The notes under the pieces are model-generated. The model searched no databases and had not been told where the DNA came from. It saw only the letters and a list, made by a program, of their open reading frames with translations. Positions 6,081-10,348 of a stretch of 10,348 nt of DNA are shown here, in pieces (the first letter of the stretch is position 1; every line of letters begins with the position of its first letter). Both the position numbers and the translations under genes were made by a program. Origin of the DNA: JBGTLA01 sp041744375 (GTDB lineage: Bacteria > Actinomycetota > Acidimicrobiia > Spongiisociales > ZC4RG35). The DNA lies in the NCBI GenBank assembly GCA_041744375.1, contig JBGTLA010000141.1, forward strand, positions 1 through 10,348. Direction: 5' to 3'.

Positions 6081-8645
6081 GTGCTTCTGGAGAGAGAAGG
6101 AGAACTAGGTCTCCTTACCGACCTACTCGCCGATGTTGGCTCATCGGGCGGCCAGGTCGTTCTGATCCGGGGTGAGGCCGGCATCGGCAAGAGCTCTTTG
6201 GTGCGCGAGTTTCTTGGTTCGGTTGCCGACATCGCCCATACTCACATCGGGTTTTGCGATGACTTGCAAACACCCCAGCCCCTTGGTCCTCTTTGGGACA
6301 TCTCCCGCTCCGATCCGGCGCTTCGGGAGGCTCTTGGGGGCCGTGACCGCCAGGCCATACTGGAGAGTTGCTACGACTTGATGGCAGGCTCGTTACGTCC
6401 CACCGTGGTGGTAATCGAGGATACCCAATGGTCCGACGAGGCGACCCTCGACGTCGTCAAGTATCTGGGACGTCGAATGGCCATGATAAATGGGCAACTT
6501 CTTCTCACCTATCGCATAGGAGAGGTCGACCGCGATCACCCGCTGAGGGGGGTGATAGGTGACTTGCCACCTCAAAACGTCGCCCGTATCGACCTCAATG
6601 GTCTTTCGAGGTCCGGAGTGGCTGAACTCGTGGGTGACTCGGGGATCGATCCCGACCTGGTGCTCTCGGCCACGAATGGCAACCCGTTCTTGGTGACGGA
6701 GTTGGCCGGCGTTGGGGGTGACCACGAGGTGCCGGCGTCGGTTCGGGACTCGGTGCTGACTCGGGTCGTCAAGCTGTCCGCGACAGCCCGAAAAATGTTG
6801 AGGATCATGTCGGTGATCCCAGAGCGGATCTCCCGGAAAGACGTTCTCCAACTGACTGGTGGGTCCGATGATGAGCTGGGAGAAGGTGAGAGGCTGGGGC
6901 TACTCGAGGTTGACAGCAACTCAGTCTCGTTTCGGCATGAGCTGATCAGGCGTGCCGTGGAGTCGTCTCTGACGATCAGTGAAAGTGTGGCCATCCACCG
7001 TCGTCTACTTGAAGCGCTCCCCGCTGGGACCGATCCGGCCAGGTTGGTGCATCACGCCCTGGGGGCCAGTGACATTGACAGGCTCGTGGTTCACGCCCCT
7101 GAGGCAGCTCTGGCGGCGGCGGAGGTCGGAAGCAATCGCGAAGCGGCCGCCCAGTTCCGTGGTCTCGAGCCGTACCTGGGTCTGCTCGAGCCGGCCATGC
7201 GCGCCGACATTCTCAGTCGCTGGGCATTGATCGAGCATTACTTGGAGCGGGTCGAATCGATCGGGATCATCGATCGGGCGATAGGGCTGTATCGAGAAGA
7301 GATGCCTGTCGAGGACTTGGCGCGGGCACTGATTGTGGGTGTCGAGGTGAACCGGACCCATGGACGGTCCGGTGTTGCCAGGGAATACGCCCTCGAGGCG
7401 ATCCGGCTTTTGGAATCGGGTGAGCCGAGTGATCGTCTGGCTCAGGCACTGGCTGCGTATTCCTGGCTGCTGATCGGTTCAGGTCAAATAGACGAAGCGG
7501 AGGCTGCCGCCAACCGGGCGATCGGCGTCGCCGAGCAGGCGGGCGCCGAGCTGGCTCTGATAAGTGCCCTCGGTGTGAAAGGCACGCTGGTGTATGTGAG
7601 GGGGAAGCCCGGCGGGTTGGAAATAATGGAGCAGTTGCATCAACGCGCCCGCGGCGGCGGCTACCGCTACGAGGAGGTGATGGCCCTGCTTCGGATGGCC
7701 GAGGTCGCCTTGGAGATACGGGACATAGACCGGGCGTCCGACTTTTCGGTTCGGGCGAGGGCCACCGCCAGTGGCTATGACCTGCCGATCTTGGAAACCC
7801 GAGCCAACCTGGTGCGCGCTGAAGGCCTGCTTTGGAAGGGCGCATGGTCCGAGGCCGAGGACCTGGCGACAGAGACGATCGGGCGGCATTCAAATGCTGA
7901 TGTTCGATTGGCTGCGATCCTCGGCGTGATACGAACCCGGACCGGTCGCGGAAACGCCGTCGAATACTTGGAACAGGCGTGGTCCCTGGCAGTGGAGAGT
8001 GGGGAAATCGATCACCTCCTGGGTGCCGCCGCGGCCAATGCCGAACGTATGTGGGTCGCAGATTCACCCAACTTCAGGATGTTCGAAGAGTTCCGGGCCC
8101 TCGTGGACAGCGGAATCAGGTTCGAGTATCCGTGGCCGGCGGGCTCGTTGGCTCTGTGGATGTGGAAGTTGGGTGCACTCAACGAGGTTCCAGACGGGCT
8201 TCCCGCACCGTACCGGGATCTCCTGTCGGGCCGGCCCGGTCAGTCGGCGTCGTTTTGGACGTCGAGAAAGATCCCGTATGAGAAAGCAGTTGCCCTCATG
8301 TCAGGCGACGTGCCCCAGCGCCTAGAGGCGCTGGAGATACTCAATGGCCTCGGCGCGGCGGAGGTGGCGGCCCGGGTGAGAAAGGAGCTACGAGCCGAGG
8401 GTGTTCCCACTCCGCGCGGGAAGGGACAGGCGACAAGGGGCCACGCTGCAGGTCTCACCGCCCGTCAGGCGGAAGTTCTCCAACTTCTCGCCGAGGGCTT
8501 CACCAACACCGAGATCGCCGACCGGCTCTTCGTCTCGCCACGAACCGTCGAGCATCACGTATCGGCGATTCTGGCGAAACTGGACTCCTCCACCCGCGAG
8601 GGGGCCGTGCAACGGGCTCGAGCCGAGGCGCTCATACAGACCTAA
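6081..8645 (+). CDS. Large ATP-binding LuxR regulator (LAL/MalT-like)
   Basis: An 854-residue signal-transduction ATPase and transcription factor. The N-terminus LLEREGELGLLTDLL is the classical start of this family. Walker A is GEAGIGKSS (31-39), Walker B VVVIEDTQW (109-117), a sensor-type strand LLLTYR (140-145), and the family motif TNGNPFLVTEL (198-208). Residues about 330-760 are Ala/Glu/Leu-rich paired helices of TPR type (for example AYSWLLIGSGQIDEAEAAA). The C-terminal LuxR helix-turn-helix is at about 791-848 (GLTARQAEVLQLLAEGFTN, IADRLFVSPRTVEHHVSAIL). Family members bind ATP and a ligand, oligomerise and activate transcription. The start is GTG at 6081; no strong ribosome binding site precedes it and a -10-like element lies about 13 bases upstream, so it may be leaderless. 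The next gene on the same strand, 108 bases on, is a DUF4242 gene, a likely target. Confidence 0.92.
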   Translation: MLLEREGELGLLTDLLADVGSSGGQVVLIRGEAGIGKSSLVREFLGSVADIAHTHIGFCDDLQTPQPLGPLWDISRSDPALREALGGRDRQAILESCYDLMAGSLRPTVVVIEDTQWSDEATLDVVKYLGRRMAMINGQLLLTYRIGEVDRDHPLRGVIGDLPPQNVARIDLNGLSRSGVAELVGDSGIDPDLVLSATNGNPFLVTELAGVGGDHEVPASVRDSVLTRVVKLSATARKMLRIMSVIPERISRKDVLQLTGGSDDELGEGERLGLLEVDSNSVSFRHELIRRAVESSLTISESVAIHRRLLEALPAGTDPARLVHHALGASDIDRLVVHAPEAALAAAEVGSNREAAAQFRGLEPYLGLLEPAMRADILSRWALIEHYLERVESIGIIDRAIGLYREEMPVEDLARALIVGVEVNRTHGRSGVAREYALEAIRLLESGEPSDRLAQALAAYSWLLIGSGQIDEAEAAANRAIGVAEQAGAELALISALGVKGTLVYVRGKPGGLEIMEQLHQRARGGGYRYEEVMALLRMAEVALEIRDIDRASDFSVRARATASGYDLPILETRANLVRAEGLLWKGAWSEAEDLATETIGRHSNADVRLAAILGVIRTRTGRGNAVEYLEQAWSLAVESGEIDHLLGAAAANAERMWVADSPNFRMFEEFRALVDSGIRFEYPWPAGSLALWMWKLGALNEVPDGLPAPYRDLLSGRPGQSASFWTSRKIPYEKAVALMSGDVPQRLEALEILNGLGAAEVAARVRKELRAEGVPTPRGKGQATRGHAAGLTARQAEVLQLLAEGFTNTEIADRLFVSPRTVEHHVSAILAKLDSSTREGAVQRARAEALIQT

Positions 8646-8659
8646 ATCGCGTACCCCCC

Positions 8660-8677
8660 CACCCATTTATAGGGGTG
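8660..8677. promoter_or_regulatory. Imperfect palindrome, candidate operator/promoter of the DUF4242 gene
   Basis: CACCCATTT (8660-8668) and ATAGGGGTG (8669-8677) are symmetric at 7 of 9 pairs. The AT-rich centre within G/C-rich arms resembles NarL/LuxR-type sites and could also contain a -10 element (TTATAG). It lies 15 bases after the regulator stop and 76 bases before the DUF4242 start. Confidence 0.4.
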
Positions 8678-8683
8678 TTCCCC

Positions 8684-8707
8684 CGATGCTGTGCAGCCCC
8701 GGCATCG
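8684..8707 (+). promoter_or_regulatory. Leader hairpin before the DUF4242 gene
   Basis: CGATGC (8684-8689) and GCATCG (8702-8707) pair around a 12-base loop. There is no T tract, so it is either a weak terminator for the upstream regulator or leader structure for the next gene. Confidence 0.35.
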
Positions 8708-8753
8708 ATACCTTCGAACACGTGACATCGACCCGCGAAACGAAGGAGTACCT

Positions 8754-9005
8754 ATGTCGCTTTACATGGACGTGCACACGGTCGAGGGAGGAGTTTCCGC
8801 CGCTGACGTGGCCGACGCCCACGTCAAGGACCTACAAACCGGGGCCAAGTACGGGGTCAACTATCTGCGCTACTGGGTCGACGAGACAGCAGGGAAAATC
8901 TTCTGCCTCGTAGAGGCCAATAGCGCCGAGGACGCCAACACCGTCCACCGAGAGGCTCACGGACTCGTCGCCGACGAGATCTACCCGGTCAGTGAGCACA
9001 GCTGA
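8754..9005 (+). CDS. DUF4242 / SCO4226-like small putative nickel-binding protein
   Basis: An 83-residue soluble protein, with no signal peptide, of the DUF4242 family; the Streptomyces member SCO4226 is described as nickel-binding with a ferredoxin-like fold. The family pattern is clear: SLYMDVHTVEGGVSAADV, then AHVKDL, KYGVNYLRYWVDE, GKIFCLVEANSAEDA and VHREAHGLVADEIYPV. Conserved His (in MDVH, DAH, VHREAH) and Cys are candidate metal ligands. The ATG at 8754 has AAGGAG (8743-8748) 5 bases upstream, which decides the start over an upstream in-frame ATG at 8691. The family is often found next to, or fused to, cyclase and LuxR-type regulators, consistent with the gene upstream. The SLH gene begins 42 bases downstream on the same strand, so the two are probably co-transcribed. 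Metal binding is inferred from the family, not shown here. Confidence 0.85.
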   Translation: MSLYMDVHTVEGGVSAADVADAHVKDLQTGAKYGVNYLRYWVDETAGKIFCLVEANSAEDANTVHREAHGLVADEIYPVSEHS

Positions 9006-9047
9006 CCTGCCCGAAACGAACTCAAAGTCAGAGATCAGGAGAGGCAC

Positions 9048-9785
9048 ATGAAGAGAGCTATCACAGCAGCGATGCTGGCGGCAACGATGGTGCTGGGTGT
9101 CGTACCCGGCGTTGTCGTGGCGTCGCACACCTTCACAGACGTGGCCGACTCCAACATCTTCCACGACGACATCGCCTGGCTCGCAGAAGCCGACGTCACA
9201 CGCGGGTGCAACCCGCCTGACAACACCGAGTTCTGCCCCGACGACAACGTCACCCGAGAGCAAATGGCGGCGTTCATGCACCGGCTGAACAACCATCTGC
9301 TCGACGAGTCGGCTGCCAACACACCCGGGCCGCTGGCCCACCAGCTCGCCGCCGCCAACCTGGCGACGGCCCAGTTCCAGGACGTTGAGATGGCCGAATC
9401 AGCGGGGTATGTCAGCACGATCGACGCATTGGGCTGTTTCGAGAGCCCCTCCGCTGGGGGAATGGGGCTCCATTACCTGAACGAGTCCTTGCTCGACGCC
9501 TCAGTCGACGCCACCCGGCCAGAGGCGCTGGTGTACGAGCTCGACCACAACGGCGACATCACCGAGCTGGTGGCCCTCGAGTACATCGTTCCCGTGGAGG
9601 CATGGGACGAAAGCCACCCTCCCAGCCTGTTCGGCCAGCACTTCCATCAGCACCCGGTGCTCCCCCTCTACGTGCTGCATGCGTGGATCTGGAAGGACAA
9701 CCCGAGCGGGATGTTCGAGGACTTCAACCCCAAGGTGAGGATGTGCCCCGACGGGGTGCCCGTCTTCGGCACCGACCTCCCCTGA
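9048..9785 (+). CDS. Exported SLH-domain protein with conserved histidine-bearing C-terminal domain
   Basis: A 245-residue exported protein. Residues 1-26 are a signal peptide (MKRAITAAMLAATMVLGVVPG, cleavage near VVVAS). Residues 28-82 are one S-layer-homology-like module (FTDVADSNIFHDD, WLAEADVTRGCNPP, C54 and C63, VTREQMAAFMHRL), closely matching the SLH gene at 1199. Residues about 95-240 form a separate domain that I know from unnamed actinobacterial secreted proteins: AESAGYVSTIDALGCF, GGMGLHYLNESLLD, PEALVYELD, LVALEYIVPVEAW, FGQHFHQHP, YVLHAWIWKDNPSGMFEDFNP. Its conserved His (142, 198, 200, 202, 211) and Cys 130/233 look like a metal or disulfide site, but no activity is established. 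The ATG at 9048 has AGGAGAGG (9037-9044) just upstream. It is the last gene of a probable unit with DUF4242, ended by a strong hairpin. Confidence 0.85.
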   Translation: MKRAITAAMLAATMVLGVVPGVVVASHTFTDVADSNIFHDDIAWLAEADVTRGCNPPDNTEFCPDDNVTREQMAAFMHRLNNHLLDESAANTPGPLAHQLAAANLATAQFQDVEMAESAGYVSTIDALGCFESPSAGGMGLHYLNESLLDASVDATRPEALVYELDHNGDITELVALEYIVPVEAWDESHPPSLFGQHFHQHPVLPLYVLHAWIWKDNPSGMFEDFNPKVRMCPDGVPVFGTDLP

Positions 9786-9802
9786 GGACGGCGAGCCCGA
9801 AC

Positions 9803-9835
9803 GAGATGAGGGCCGGTTCGTCCGGCCCTCATCTC
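9803..9835 (+). terminator. Strong 14-bp terminator hairpin
   Basis: GAGATGAGGGCCGG (9803-9816) and CCGGCCCTCATCTC (9822-9835) are perfectly complementary around a TTCGT loop, beginning 17 bases after the SLH stop. There is no T tract, as is usual in high-GC actinobacteria. An outer CCTGAG/CTCAGG pair (9781-9786, 9833-9838) could form an alternative structure. Confidence 0.85.
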
Positions 9836-9996
9836 AGGATGGCAGTCGGTGCCGCAGGTGGGCGCAGTGATATCCCCACAGTGTCGGGGGTTCCTACGAG
9901 CGTCGGTGCTGTGACCGCCGGGGGCATTGATCGTCACAGAAGCGCTACTTGCTCTTGTCGGAGAGCGGGAGGCGGCACCATTCACATTGACGGTCC
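9836..9996. other. Gap, no gene
   Basis: No coding frame has a recognisable product. TATCCCCA (9871-9878) is shared with one half of the palindrome at 3395, and CCCC-ACA-G-TGT-C-GGGG (9874-9889) is an imperfect hairpin. The sequence leads directly into the IS256 remnant and may hold its lost N-terminal part beyond recognition. Confidence 0.4.
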
Positions 9997-10310
9997 AAGG
10001 GTGTCACCGGAGACCTCGAAATCGACCATGTCTCGGATCTGCGAGCAGCTCGACTCCGAGGTCGCTGCCATCCGTGACCGAGCACTGGAGCACGTCGACT
10101 TCCCGTACGTGTTCGTCGACGCCCTCTCAACGGCCCAAAGAGCACCGGTCGTCTCCCGCGCCGTCATGGTGGCCACCGGTGTCGCTTCGGACGGCAACCG
10201 AGAGCGCCTTCGACCTCGACGTGGGCGACAGCGAAGACGAAGTCTTCTGGACCCAGTTCCTGCGTCGTCTCAGAATGCGGGGCCTCACTGGGGTGGTCCT
10301 GGTCATCTCC
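9997..10310 (+). pseudogene. IS256-family transposase remnant (Transposase_mut)
   Basis: Three forward frames in sequence match the middle of an IS256-type transposase. KGVTG (9997-10011) comes first; after a shift comes TSKSTMSRICEQLD, FPYVFVDAL and VVSRAVMVATGVASDGNRE; after a second shift near 10200-10208 comes FDLDVGDSEDEVFW and LRMRGLTGVVLVIS. FVDAL holds the first catalytic Asp of the family's DDE triad. The expected VISDAHEGL, with the second Asp, is cut: the sequence reads VIS-V-stop at 10314-10316 and then no longer resembles the family, so about half the protein is missing. There is no start with a ribosome binding site and no terminal inverted repeat visible. It is an inactive, truncated element; the right-hand breakpoint is near 10310. 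Confidence 0.85.
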
Positions 10311-10348
10311 GTTTGATGGACCGCGGGCGCGACGCGACGAAGTACGCC

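Noticed and set aside
7267..8067. 266-residue minus-strand open frame
   Set aside because: It lies wholly antisense to the LAL regulator; its Arg/Pro/Ser-rich composition is typical of a shadow in high-GC DNA and it has no domain.
9871..9889. Second copy of the 3395 operator (TATCCCCA...GGGGG)
   Set aside because: Only one 8-base half matches, the other half and the spacing differ, and no gene start is near; probably chance.
1..10348. CRISPR array, tRNA, rRNA, toxin-antitoxin or phage structural genes
   Set aside because: No regularly spaced direct repeats, no cloverleaf or rRNA-like sequence, and no recognisable products of these types on either strand.

Overview
The window looks like chromosomal DNA from a high-GC actinobacterium. 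GTG starts are common, several proteins match well-known actinobacterial families (GAF-LuxR and large AAA-LuxR regulators, a DUF4242/SCO4226-like protein), and two exported proteins carry a single S-layer-homology-like module with the core WLAEADVTRGCNPP. That module style is typical of Acidimicrobiia and relatives, so that class is my best guess; this is inference from protein style only.

Layout. 1-83 is the tail of an unidentified gene. 258-971 (-) is an alpha/beta hydrolase ending in a 10-bp hairpin. 1199-1930 (+) is an exported SLH protein with a short collagen-like stretch. 1931-2885 holds no intact gene: it contains a decayed IS110-type transposase (-) and other unassignable coding-like debris. 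2886-3344 (-) is a four-helix membrane protein, divergent from a GAF-LuxR regulator at 3452-4531 (+). The 107-bp gap between them carries a perfect 11-2-11 palindrome. 4792-5394 (+) is a SAM methyltransferase. 5395-6080 contains the frameshifted C-terminal end of a WD40-repeat protein (-).

6081-8645 (+) is a large ATPase-LuxR (LAL/MalT-like) regulator. It is followed on the same strand by a DUF4242 protein (8754-9005) and a second SLH exported protein (9048-9785), closed by a 14-bp perfect terminator hairpin. 9997-10310 (+) is a frameshifted, truncated IS256-family transposase.

How it may work together. Two LuxR-type regulators each sit beside membrane or exported partners. The most coherent unit is LAL regulator, small putative metal-binding cytoplasmic protein, exported histidine-containing SLH protein. 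The two SLH proteins are paralogues in the exported module, still alike at nucleotide level, and they bracket the regulators. The three decayed genes (IS110, WD40, IS256) mark this as an accessory region with past insertions. No CRISPR array, rRNA or tRNA was seen, and I could not identify a complete novel defence or mobile system.
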